Assembly (NCBI GenBank): GCA_038120295.1 | Contig: JAYOLL010000001.1 | Coordinates: forward strand, 62,001-126,000 | Length of the DNA stretch: 64,000 nucleotides | Reading direction: 5' to 3' | From: JAYOEY01 sp038120295 | GTDB taxonomy: Bacteria > Pseudomonadota > Alphaproteobacteria > MPNO01 > UBA2964 | Shown: positions 43,145 through 50,075 of the stretch, piece after piece | Position numbering within the stretch: the stretch's first letter is position 1 | Layout: the number at the start of each line of letters is the position of its first letter | The notes under the pieces: model-generated | Told to the model about the DNA's origin: nothing | What the model saw: only the letters and a program-made list of their open reading frames with translations | Database searches by the model: none | Program-made: the position numbers and the translations under genes

Positions 43145-44106
43145 CGGCTCAGCCCGTACGCTTCCGGGCCGGAAACGCTCTGATGAAAGCGGAGCTTCTT
43201 GAGATATTCGAGAGGATCCTTTGGCTGGACCAGCGCGCCCTCAGGGTGGTTGAGGAGGTCGAAAAGCCGGGTCAGGAGAAACCGTACTGCGCTGCCGCGC
43301 GCCAGCGTGGGGAGAGCGGCCAGCTCGACCCTTTCCAGACGCCGCACGGTTTCGTATCCGGTGATGAGGTTATGCGCTTTGGTGACATTGAAACTGTTGT
43401 CGGGTTCGAAGCACCAGGCGTTCAAACAGATGGCGAGTTCGTAGGCGAAGGAACCGTTGCAGGCGAAATAGAAGTCGATGACGCCCGAGAGTTCGTCGTT
43501 GAGGAAAAACACGTTATCGGGAAACATGTCCGCGTGGATGATACCGTTCGGCAACTCGGTCGGCCATGCGTCGCCCAGCCATGTCAGCTCCGCTTCAAGC
43601 GTCGTGTCGAGCCCGGCATGGACCTCGTTGGCGCGCGCTTTGGTATCATTGAAAATGTCCAGCCACCCTTCACGGTCGAGGGCGTTCGCGCGGGTGAGCC
43701 CGAATCCTTCCGCTGCGAGGTGAAGCTGCGCCGCCGCAATCCCGATAGCCCGGCATTGTTCGGGCGATATGCGGCGTGGCCACATACCCTGCAGAAAGGA
43801 TGTCAGGGCAGCCGGCCGACCGCAGAGCGTACGAAGGGCCTCGCCATCCCGCCCGTGTACCGGGGTGGGGCAGGGGAACCCGCGATCAGCCAGGTGGTCC
43901 ATCAGTCCCAGAAAGAAGGGGAGGTCCTCCGGCGCGACGCGTTTTTCATAGAGTGTCAGGATATAGCTGCCGGTGTTGGTCTGAAGCAGGTAGTTTGAGT
44001 TTTCGACGCCCTCGGCAATCCCCTTGCAGGACACAACGTCGCCGATGTCGTACTGGGCGACGAACGTAAGAAGGTCGGTGTCCGAGACTTCGGTATAGAC
44101 CGCCAT
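43141..44106 (-). CDS. thrB: Homoserine kinase (APH-like ThrB type)
   Basis: 321-residue kinase that makes O-phosphohomoserine for threonine synthase. It has the aminoglycoside-phosphotransferase fold: GVENSNYLLQT near the N-terminus, catalytic IIHADMFPDNVFF and metal-binding GVIDFYFACNG. This is the ThrB form found in alphaproteobacteria and pseudomonads, not the GHMP type. The ATG at 44106 gives the standard length; the longer frame runs into ispH. ispH ends 17 bases upstream. Confidence 0.95.
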   Translation of the reverse strand: MAVYTEVSDTDLLTFVAQYDIGDVVSCKGIAEGVENSNYLLQTNTGSYILTLYEKRVAPEDLPFFLGLMDHLADRGFPCPTPVHGRDGEALRTLCGRPAALTSFLQGMWPRRISPEQCRAIGIAAAQLHLAAEGFGLTRANALDREGWLDIFNDTKARANEVHAGLDTTLEAELTWLGDAWPTELPNGIIHADMFPDNVFFLNDELSGVIDFYFACNGSFAYELAICLNAWCFEPDNSFNVTKAHNLITGYETVRRLERVELAALPTLARGSAVRFLLTRLFDLLNHPEGALVQPKDPLEYLKKLRFHQSVSGPEAYGLSR

Positions 44107-44123
44107 TGGGTTGGAACCGGCCG

Positions 44124-45068
44124 TCAGGCCGAGAGCGCGCGCGGCAGGCTGAAATGGACGTCCTCGGACGTGACCGAGACTTCTCGGACAGTAACGTCGT
44201 AGGAATCCTTCAGCTTGGCAATCAGCTCCTGGACCAGCAGCTCGGGCGCCGACGCCCCCGCGGTGACGCCAATGGTAGCGACTCCTTCCATCCATGCGAG
44301 ATCGAGTTCCGCCGCCCGCTCGATCAGAATGGATTTCGGACACCCCTGAGCCTTGGCGACCTCCGCCAGACGATTTGAATTCGAGGAGTTCGGCGCGCCC
44401 AGAACGACGAGGGCGTCGCAATCGGGCGCCAGAGCCTTTACCGCCGCCTGACGATTTGTCGTCGCGTAGCATATGTCTTCCTTGCGGGGCGCCTCGATGT
44501 TGGGGAATCGTTCCTGCAGTGCGGCGACGATCGCCGCCGTGTCGTCGACCGACAGTGTCGTCTGGGTCACGTAAGACAGATTGTCCGGATCGGGCACCTT
44601 CAGAGAAGCGACCTGATCTACATTCTCGACCAGCAGGATTTCCCCGTCGGGAAGCTGCCCGAGCGTACCGACGACTTCCGGATGCCCGGCATGACCGATC
44701 AGGATGACAGTCTGCCCTTCCTTGTGATGGCGCCGTGCGTCGACATGAACTTTTGTCACCAGCGGACAGGTGGCGTCGACATGGATCATGTTGCGCCTTT
44801 GCGCTTCCGCCGGCACCGATTTCGGTACGCCATGCGCGGAAAACACCACCGGGTAACCTTCAGGGACTTCCTCCAGCTCTTCGACGAAAATCGCCCCCTT
44901 ATCGCGGAGTTCGTCCACCACGAACTTGTTATGGACGATCTCGTGGCGCACGTAGACAGGTGCGCCGAATTTTTCGATCGATTTTTCGACGATTTCGATC
45001 GCCCGATCGACGCCGGCGCAGAACCCCCGCGGCCCGGCAAGCAGAACAGTGAGTGGATTTTTCGGCAT
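44124..45068 (-). CDS. ispH: 4-hydroxy-3-methylbut-2-enyl diphosphate reductase
   Basis: 314-residue iron-sulfur enzyme of the last MEP-pathway step, giving IPP and DMAPP. The three cluster Cys lie in GPRGFCAGVDRAI, VDATCPLVTKVH and EDICYATTNRQ, and the Glu of the active site follows in the TQTTLS/APNSSNSNRL region. The ATG at 45068 fits the family start (PKNPLTVLLAGPRGFC). First gene of the operon ispH-thrB-rnhA-methyltransferase and divergent from the CDGSH iron-sulfur gene. Confidence 0.97.
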   Translation of the reverse strand: MPKNPLTVLLAGPRGFCAGVDRAIEIVEKSIEKFGAPVYVRHEIVHNKFVVDELRDKGAIFVEELEEVPEGYPVVFSAHGVPKSVPAEAQRRNMIHVDATCPLVTKVHVDARRHHKEGQTVILIGHAGHPEVVGTLGQLPDGEILLVENVDQVASLKVPDPDNLSYVTQTTLSVDDTAAIVAALQERFPNIEAPRKEDICYATTNRQAAVKALAPDCDALVVLGAPNSSNSNRLAEVAKAQGCPKSILIERAAELDLAWMEGVATIGVTAGASAPELLVQELIAKLKDSYDVTVREVSVTSEDVHFSLPRALSA

Positions 45069-45105
45069 AAATTTCCCGTCGGATCGAAGAGGCAAGCGTC
45101 TGCCT

Positions 45106-45134
45106 AATATGTTGCGTCGCTTGAGAAAACTCAA
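45106..45134 (-). promoter_or_regulatory. Candidate ispH promoter
   Basis: On the minus strand TTGAGT (45129-45134) and CATATT (45106-45111) are spaced by 17 bases, each matching four of six consensus positions. The predicted start would lie about 30 bases before the ispH ATG. The -35 element overlaps the TTGAG-N4-CTCAA palindrome, which would allow control by a dimeric regulator. Confidence 0.4.
45121..45134. promoter_or_regulatory. TTGAG-N4-CTCAA inverted repeat, CRP/FNR-like operator candidate
   Basis: Perfect five-base arms separated by four bases, in the 132-base region between two divergent iron-sulfur genes (ispH and the CDGSH gene). It differs from the FNR site TTGAT-N4-ATCAA by one base in each arm and keeps the TTG-N8-CAA frame used by several CRP/FNR-type regulators. 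Function is inferred. Confidence 0.3.
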
Positions 45135-45200
45135 CTCCTCAACTAAGGTTTGCCCCGTCGGTTGTTGTCCGGCGAAAGGCACCAGCAAAGGAATCACGGA

Positions 45201-45440
45201 ATGTCCGAACCGGTTATCGCTCAGAAGGAACCCTATGGGGTAGATGTCAAAAAAGATCAGGAATACTGGTGGTGCGCCTGCGGCAAGAGCGCTGACCAGC
45301 CTTTCTGCGACGGGTCGCACAAGGGTACCGGGCTATCGCCGCAGCAATATGTCGCCAGACGCGATCAGACAGTATGGTTCTGCGGTTGCAAGAAGACCGA
45401 CAGCGTGCCTGTTTGCGACGGATCGCATAACTCGCTTTGA
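45201..45440 (+). CDS. Double CDGSH iron-sulfur protein
   Basis: 79-residue protein with two CDGSH sites: Cys25, Cys27, Cys36 and His40, then Cys61, Cys63, Cys72 and His76. Each set of three Cys and one His binds a 2Fe-2S cluster in mitoNEET-type proteins. Bacterial members are small cytoplasmic redox or cluster-transfer proteins with no settled role. The ATG at 45201 follows an AAAGGA; the longer frame is not conserved. Divergent from ispH. Confidence 0.93.
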   Translation: MSEPVIAQKEPYGVDVKKDQEYWWCACGKSADQPFCDGSHKGTGLSPQQYVARRDQTVWFCGCKKTDSVPVCDGSHNSL

Positions 45441-45492
45441 GGCGAACACCCGTTTTTGACCTATCCCACCCTAACAACGTAAGAACGCTTCG

Positions 45493-46047
45493 ATGATGTC
45501 GTTCCGAAAGTTGTGCCGAATTGCCGGGGTTGGCGCGCTGGCGCTGGCGACGGCGTCGTGCGGCATATTTTCCGCAAAGAAGCCCGGGCCGCCCTGTCCG
45601 CCTATCCTGGTTCTCAAGGACACGGCGATGATGACCAGTTTCAACCCCGGTTCGGGGCGGGATATCACCGATATATCTTTCGCTGGCCGTATATCCGATT
45701 TTCGGGCTGAGTGCGTTTACGAAAAAGACCTGAGCAAGGTCGAGATCAAGATGAGTGTCGTCTTTATCCTGACGCGCGGCGCGGGAAACCGAAATCGGCG
45801 GGTCGGTTTCCGCTATTACGTTGCGATGCCGCATTTTCATCCCCGCCCGGAAGGCAAAAAGGTATTCGTCAAGGAAACCGAGTTTCAGGGCAACCGGGCG
45901 CGACTCGGTCTTGTCGAGGAGGTCAATCTCGAAATTCCGATCGAAGCCAATGTGAAGAGGGACCAGTACAGAATTTTTATCGGATTCCAGTTGACCGACG
46001 AGCAGGTGAAGTACAATCGTTCTCGTCTCGGTTTTCAGGAAAACTGA
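45493..46047 (+). CDS. Lipoprotein of unknown function
   Basis: 184 residues. The N-terminus is a lipoprotein signal with lipobox LATASC and lipid-accepting Cys23, so the protein is anchored in a membrane facing the periplasm. The mature part begins with a Pro/Cys-rich stretch (PPCPPILVL) and is beta-rich, with the conserved-looking FRAECVYEKDLSKVEIKM and VNLEIPIEANV. I do not recognise a named function. The gcvH start is five bases downstream, so the two are probably cotranscribed. Confidence 0.82.
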   Translation: MMSFRKLCRIAGVGALALATASCGIFSAKKPGPPCPPILVLKDTAMMTSFNPGSGRDITDISFAGRISDFRAECVYEKDLSKVEIKMSVVFILTRGAGNRNRRVGFRYYVAMPHFHPRPEGKKVFVKETEFQGNRARLGLVEEVNLEIPIEANVKRDQYRIFIGFQLTDEQVKYNRSRLGFQEN

Positions 46048-46052
46048 AGAAA

Positions 46053-46424
46053 ATGAACGAGACCTTCTACACGGAAGAACATCAGTGGATACGGGTCGAT
46101 GGCGACATCGAGACGGTCGGCATCAGCGACTTCGCCCAGAACCAGCTTGGAGAAATCGTATTCGTTGAATTGCCTGCCGTGGGGAGACAGTTCGTCCGGA
46201 ATGAAGAGGCGGCTGTGGTGGAATCGGCCAAGTCCGCCAGCGAAGTCTATTGCCCGGTAGCCGGAGAAGTTCTCGAAACGAATGCCGCGCTCGACGAGTC
46301 CCCGACCCTCGTCAATACTGGCCCCGAAGGCGACGGCTGGTTCTTCAGAATTCGTGTAACAGATCCCGCGGAGCTTTCCACGTTGATGGATGAGACGGCC
46401 TACAGGGCGTTTTCAGGCATTTGA
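46053..46424 (+). CDS. gcvH: Glycine cleavage system H protein (stand-alone)
   Basis: 123-residue lipoyl carrier. The lipoylated Lys60 sits in VVESAKSASEVYCP, the ES-x-K-x-x-SE motif, and HQWIRVDGD and GISDFAQNQLGEIVFVELP are typical. GcvH shuttles the aminomethyl group between the P, T and L proteins, but no gcvT or gcvP is adjacent. It may therefore serve glycine cleavage encoded elsewhere or act as a lipoate carrier. The start was taken at the ATG at 46053; the longer frame is a shadow of the lipoprotein gene. Confidence 0.93.
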   Translation: MNETFYTEEHQWIRVDGDIETVGISDFAQNQLGEIVFVELPAVGRQFVRNEEAAVVESAKSASEVYCPVAGEVLETNAALDESPTLVNTGPEGDGWFFRIRVTDPAELSTLMDETAYRAFSGI

Positions 46425-46451
46425 CGATATATCCGATAAATCGTTTGTCCT

Positions 46452-47408
46452 GTGACTGAGACGGATTCGCCGTCGCCCAAGGCGGAAACCGGTAGACGCG
46501 TCTGGCTTGGTCCGCTCCTGATCATCCTGCTTGCCTTCGTATGGGGCGTGAACTGGCCCGCTATCAGGGTGGCGGTTCTGGAAGTCGAGCCCTGGACCTA
46601 TCGGGCGATCTGTCTGGTCTGCGGTAGTCTGATGCTGTTCGGCGTGTCGATCGCCCAGAGAGCGCCATTGCGGGTTCCCCGCGCCGATATCCTGCCTCTC
46701 ATCTTGCTTGGCCTGCTGAACGTCTCCGCCTATCACATGCTGAGCGCGTTCGGCTTGACGATGGTGGAAGCCGGCCGCGGCGTGGTCCTGGCGTTTACCT
46801 TTCCGCTATGGGCGATCGTTTTCGGCGTGATCTTTCTTCGCGAACGGCTGACGGTCGGTCGGGCCATCGCGCTGTTGCTCGGCCTGTCGGCGATGGGGAT
46901 CCTTATGGGCGAAGACCTGACGGCCGTCGGTCGCTCTCCTCTCGGGAGCCTTCTACTGGTGGCCTCGGCGATTTCATGGGCGGCCGCAACAGTGCTTTAC
47001 AAGGCTCGGACCTGGACGCTGTCGTCCCGGTCGCTTGCCGCGTGGCAGGTCATGATCGGCGGCATACCGATCGTAATCGGCGCAATAATAATGGGCGGCC
47101 CGGTTGATATCGGGGCAATCAGCACGACGGGCCTGATCGGCTTCGTTTACTCGGCCTTTATCGCCGTCGCTTTCGGTCAGTGGATCTGGTTTCGGGTATT
47201 GCAGTTGTTGCCATCCTCTGTCGCCTCGATCAGTACCCTGGCGGTGCCGGTGATCGGCGTGTTCTCGAGCGCGCTTTTGATCGGCGAGGCGCTCGGCTGG
47301 CGAGAGCTTGCCGCGCTCGTCATGATCAGCGCAGCGCTGTTCCTGGTGCTTGTCGGGCGGGATGGGATGGAGACGCTGCGCGCAATCTGGCGCAACCGGA
47401 ACCGGTAA
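46452..47408 (+). CDS. EamA/DMT-family transporter
   Basis: 318-residue inner-membrane protein with ten hydrophobic segments in two EamA repeats. LAFVWGVNWPAIRV opens the first repeat and AWQVMIGGIPIVIG lies in the second, with the usual glycine-rich helix ends. The family exports amino acids, nucleosides or other metabolites; no substrate can be assigned. The GTG start has no clear ribosome site. It ends 15 bases before the stop of the convergent atpF. Confidence 0.85.
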   Translation: MTETDSPSPKAETGRRVWLGPLLIILLAFVWGVNWPAIRVAVLEVEPWTYRAICLVCGSLMLFGVSIAQRAPLRVPRADILPLILLGLLNVSAYHMLSAFGLTMVEAGRGVVLAFTFPLWAIVFGVIFLRERLTVGRAIALLLGLSAMGILMGEDLTAVGRSPLGSLLLVASAISWAAATVLYKARTWTLSSRSLAAWQVMIGGIPIVIGAIIMGGPVDIGAISTTGLIGFVYSAFIAVAFGQWIWFRVLQLLPSSVASISTLAVPVIGVFSSALLIGEALGWRELAALVMISAALFLVLVGRDGMETLRAIWRNRNR

Positions 47409-47422
47409 CGGAGCCCCGGTTT

Positions 47423-47917
47423 TTAGTTCAGGTGACGCGACAGTTCGCCGATCGACTGGTCGACGAGGGCCTGCTGTTCGCTGTCGCCAAGGCTTTCCGT
47501 AACAATGCGCCGCGTTGCGGCCATGGCGATATCGACGGCTGCATTCCGGACGGCGACCACCGCATCGGCTTCCGCTTGGGCGATTTTGTCGGAGGCCATC
47601 TGTTCGCGCCGGGCAATCGCCTCGGCGATTTCTTCAGAGGCCTGACGTTCCAGCCGATCGGCCTCAGCACGCGCCTGGGCGATGATATCTTCTACGTCGC
47701 GGGCCGTGTCGCGCTGCTTGCGCTGATAGTCGGCGAGCACATGCTGTACTTCTTCATAGAGTTCGCGCGCTTCGTCGAGATTGGCGCGAATGCGGTCGGC
47801 GCGGCCGTCGAGCGCCCCGGTTATCGCTTTGATGGCTGGCCGAATGACAATAGCGATAAAGATAAGAAAACCAACGGCAACCCACATATCGGGGGTTTCG
47901 AACACGCTGTGCTCCAT
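47423..47917 (-). CDS. atpF: ATP synthase F0 subunit b
   Basis: 164-residue peripheral-stalk subunit: one N-terminal membrane helix (about residues 10-28) and a long Ala/Glu/Arg-rich coiled coil. PDMWVAVGFLIFIAI is typical of the b subunit in organisms that also have b'. It begins on the last base of the b' stop codon. It is the last gene of the F0 operon; the F1 genes are not in the window, as expected for lineages with separated F0 and F1 operons. Confidence 0.93.
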   Translation of the reverse strand: MEHSVFETPDMWVAVGFLIFIAIVIRPAIKAITGALDGRADRIRANLDEARELYEEVQHVLADYQRKQRDTARDVEDIIAQARAEADRLERQASEEIAEAIARREQMASDKIAQAEADAVVAVRNAAVDIAMAATRRIVTESLGDSEQQALVDQSIGELSRHLN

Positions 47918-48408
47918 CAGGCGCGCTCCTGCATTACCGCTCCGACAGCCGCATCGGCGGTTGCAGCGTCGATATCGCGTCCCGTCAGGCGCGAGGCTGC
48001 GGCCTGCGCTGTTTCGGATGCGACATTGCGGATGTTTTCGAGCGCGTCGGCTTTGGCTGCCGCAATACGACTTTCTGCATCCGCCGTTTCCCTGGCAAGA
48101 CGAGCAGTCAGTTCGTCCAGCCTTGTTGCCGACTCCGCAGCGGTCCGATCACGTGCTTCGCGCAGGATTGTCTGCGCTTCGGCGCGCCCGTCCGCCAGGG
48201 CCTGCTGATAGGATTCAAGCACCTGCTCGGCCTCCGCCTTCAGGGCTTCGGCCTTCTCAAGGTCCCCGTCGATCCGTTCCTGCCGCTCGCGTAGTACGTC
48301 GGCAATCTTCGGGAGCGCCACCTTCCACATCACCAGATAAAGGACGGCAAAGCACACCACCAGCCAGAAGAGCTGTGTAGGAAAGCTGGACGGATCGAGT
48401 TGCGGCAT
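47917..48408 (-). CDS. atpF2: ATP synthase F0 subunit b'
   Basis: 163-residue second stalk subunit that pairs with b. PQLDPSSFPTQLFWLVVCFAVLYLVMW is the characteristic b' N-terminus and helix, followed by a charged coiled coil. The b/b' pair is typical of alphaproteobacteria, cyanobacteria and chloroplasts. Located directly between atpE and atpF. Confidence 0.94.
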   Translation of the reverse strand: MPQLDPSSFPTQLFWLVVCFAVLYLVMWKVALPKIADVLRERQERIDGDLEKAEALKAEAEQVLESYQQALADGRAEAQTILREARDRTAAESATRLDELTARLARETADAESRIAAAKADALENIRNVASETAQAAASRLTGRDIDAATADAAVGAVMQERA

Positions 48409-48458
48409 CGTTTCTCCCCGCGTTTCGCGGCTGGACTAGCGCTTCGTACCCTGTAACG

Positions 48459-48686
48459 TCAGAAGACGAACAGAAGCAGGAGCGCGACGACCAGACCGTA
48501 AAGCGCGATGGCTTCGACGAGCGCGAAACCGATCCAGGTCATCGGAGTAACGTGCGGGGCGGCTTCCGGATTGCGTGCCACCGAGGAAATGAAGGTGGCA
48601 AAGATGTTCGCGATGCCGATGCCGGCACCGAACAGTCCCAGCGTGGCGAGGCCAGCACCGATTAGCTTTGCAGCGTCAGCTTCCAT
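48459..48686 (-). CDS. atpE: ATP synthase F0 subunit c
   Basis: 75-residue rotor subunit of two helices joined by the polar loop VARNPEAAP. The proton-binding Glu58 lies in GFALVEAIALYG; the Gly-rich first helix reads GLFGAGIGIAN. A carboxylate with no Na+-site residues around it suggests proton use. Between atpB and b'. Confidence 0.97.
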   Translation of the reverse strand: MEADAAKLIGAGLATLGLFGAGIGIANIFATFISSVARNPEAAPHVTPMTWIGFALVEAIALYGLVVALLLLFVF

Positions 48687-48747
48687 GATATCGTTCCTTT
48701 CTTGGATTGGGTCGGTTGCGTTTGTTTAAGGTTCGGTTGCGATCCGG

Positions 48748-49485
48748 TCAGTGCAGGTGGATCGCGTCGTTAATGTAAAAGCAGGTCAGGATCGTAAACA
48801 CATAGGCCTGCAGGAAGGCGATGAGAATCTCCAGTCCCGTCAGTGCGACGACGAAGGCAAGAGGCAGTATGCCGCCCACGACGCCCATGCTGACGACGAA
48901 ACCGGCAAAAACCTTGAGCATGGTATGGCCCGCCGTCAGATTCGCGAACAGGCGGAGCGACAGGCTGACCGGTCGCGACAGGTAGGAGATGATCTCGATC
49001 GGAATCATCAGCGGCCACAGGGCGACCGATACCCCCGGCGGGGCGAAGAAAGAGAAGAAATGCAGCCCATGCTTCACGAATCCCAGGATCGTCACGACCA
49101 GAAACACGACGAGCGCCATCGCGAACGTGACAATGATGTGACTGGTGAAAGTAAAACTGTATGGGGTCATCCCCAGCATGTTGCCGAACAGGACGAACAT
49201 GAAGAGCGTGAAAACGAAGGGGAAGAATTTTCGACCTTCCGCGCCGACCGTGTCGCGTAAAAGGTTCGCGACGAATTCGTACGAAATCTCCGCCATCGAC
49301 TGCCAGCGCCCGGGAACAAGTTCACGACGCCGCATCCCGATCACGAGAAACAGGATCGCAAGTCCGACGGCGAGCGACATGTACAGGGCGGAATTCGTAA
49401 AGGAGACATCCGTTTCCCCAAGCTTCAGAGGAATCAGCGTCTTAATTTCGAACTGCGCGAGCGGGCTGTGGCCTTCCGCTGCCAA
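48748..49485 (-). CDS. atpB: ATP synthase F0 subunit a
   Basis: 245-residue stator channel subunit with five or six membrane helices. The essential Arg lies in SLSLRLFANLTAGHTMLKV, and a C-terminal LEILIAFLQAYVFTIL completes the proton half-channels. It starts 50 bases after atpI on the same strand. Confidence 0.97.
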   Translation of the reverse strand: MAAEGHSPLAQFEIKTLIPLKLGETDVSFTNSALYMSLAVGLAILFLVIGMRRRELVPGRWQSMAEISYEFVANLLRDTVGAEGRKFFPFVFTLFMFVLFGNMLGMTPYSFTFTSHIIVTFAMALVVFLVVTILGFVKHGLHFFSFFAPPGVSVALWPLMIPIEIISYLSRPVSLSLRLFANLTAGHTMLKVFAGFVVSMGVVGGILPLAFVVALTGLEILIAFLQAYVFTILTCFYINDAIHLH

Positions 49486-49535
49486 TTTTCCCTCGTTTTA
49501 TTGTCGTCGGCCCGGCAATCGCCGCACCGACGTCG

Positions 49536-49928
49536 TTATTCCCCAGTTCGTCTATCCGCGTCAGCCTGATCTTCCGGCGACGTCTGCCCTGTCTTCTGCC
49601 CGGTATTCGCGGGCCTGTAGCCGACGCCCTGACCGATACCGGTCGCGGCGCGATAGACATTCATAAACCCTGCCACGCTGCCCAGAATAAAGAAGAGCAA
49701 CATGAACCAGGGCGTAGTTTCCAGCCAGTAATCGAGCAGCAGCCCGATCCCGACTCCGATGGCAAGCGCCGATACCAGTTCGACGCCCAGTCGCATTGCA
49801 AAGCCCAAGCCATTGCGACTGTTGTTCTTCGACGGCGACCTTCCAGCCGCCTGATCGGTCGAAGCCTTCAAATTCCGCAACCGGGCTTCGAGATCCTTCA
49901 AACTGGAGGACTTGTCTGACTCGGTCAT
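49536..49928 (-). CDS. atpI: AtpI-like ATP synthase accessory protein
   Basis: 130 residues with a charged N-terminus, two membrane helices (about 48-95) and a hydrophilic tail. GVELVSALAIGVGIGLLLDYWL and LGSVAGFMNVYRAA match the AtpI/F0F1-ATPase assembly family, which helps c-ring formation. First gene of the F0 operon, about 50 bases after the predicted start site. Confidence 0.9.
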   Translation of the reverse strand: MTESDKSSSLKDLEARLRNLKASTDQAAGRSPSKNNSRNGLGFAMRLGVELVSALAIGVGIGLLLDYWLETTPWFMLLFFILGSVAGFMNVYRAATGIGQGVGYRPANTGQKTGQTSPEDQADADRRTGE

Positions 49929-49987
49929 AGCGGGAATGCCCCGATTTTCGCCAAAACGGCCCGCTTTCCGCGCCGAAAGGCGGGGGC

Positions 49988-50016
49988 ACCATAGGGAGCG
50001 GCCCGGACCCTGTCAA
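49988..50016 (-). promoter_or_regulatory. Sigma70-type promoter of the F0 ATP synthase operon
   Basis: On the minus strand a perfect -35 TTGACA (50011-50016) and TATGGT (49988-49993) are spaced by 17 bases, in the 147-base gap between smc and atpI. This is the best consensus promoter I see in the window and is correctly placed, giving a leader of about 50 bases. Confidence 0.65.
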
Positions 50017-50075
50017 GGCTGAATGGTTGGTGTCTAAAGCATTGGAATATATGGATAATTAAGAAAAATTCCGGT

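Noticed and set aside
46425..46451. Glycine riboswitch near gcvH
   Set aside because: The gaps on both sides of gcvH are too short (5 and 27 bases) to hold one.
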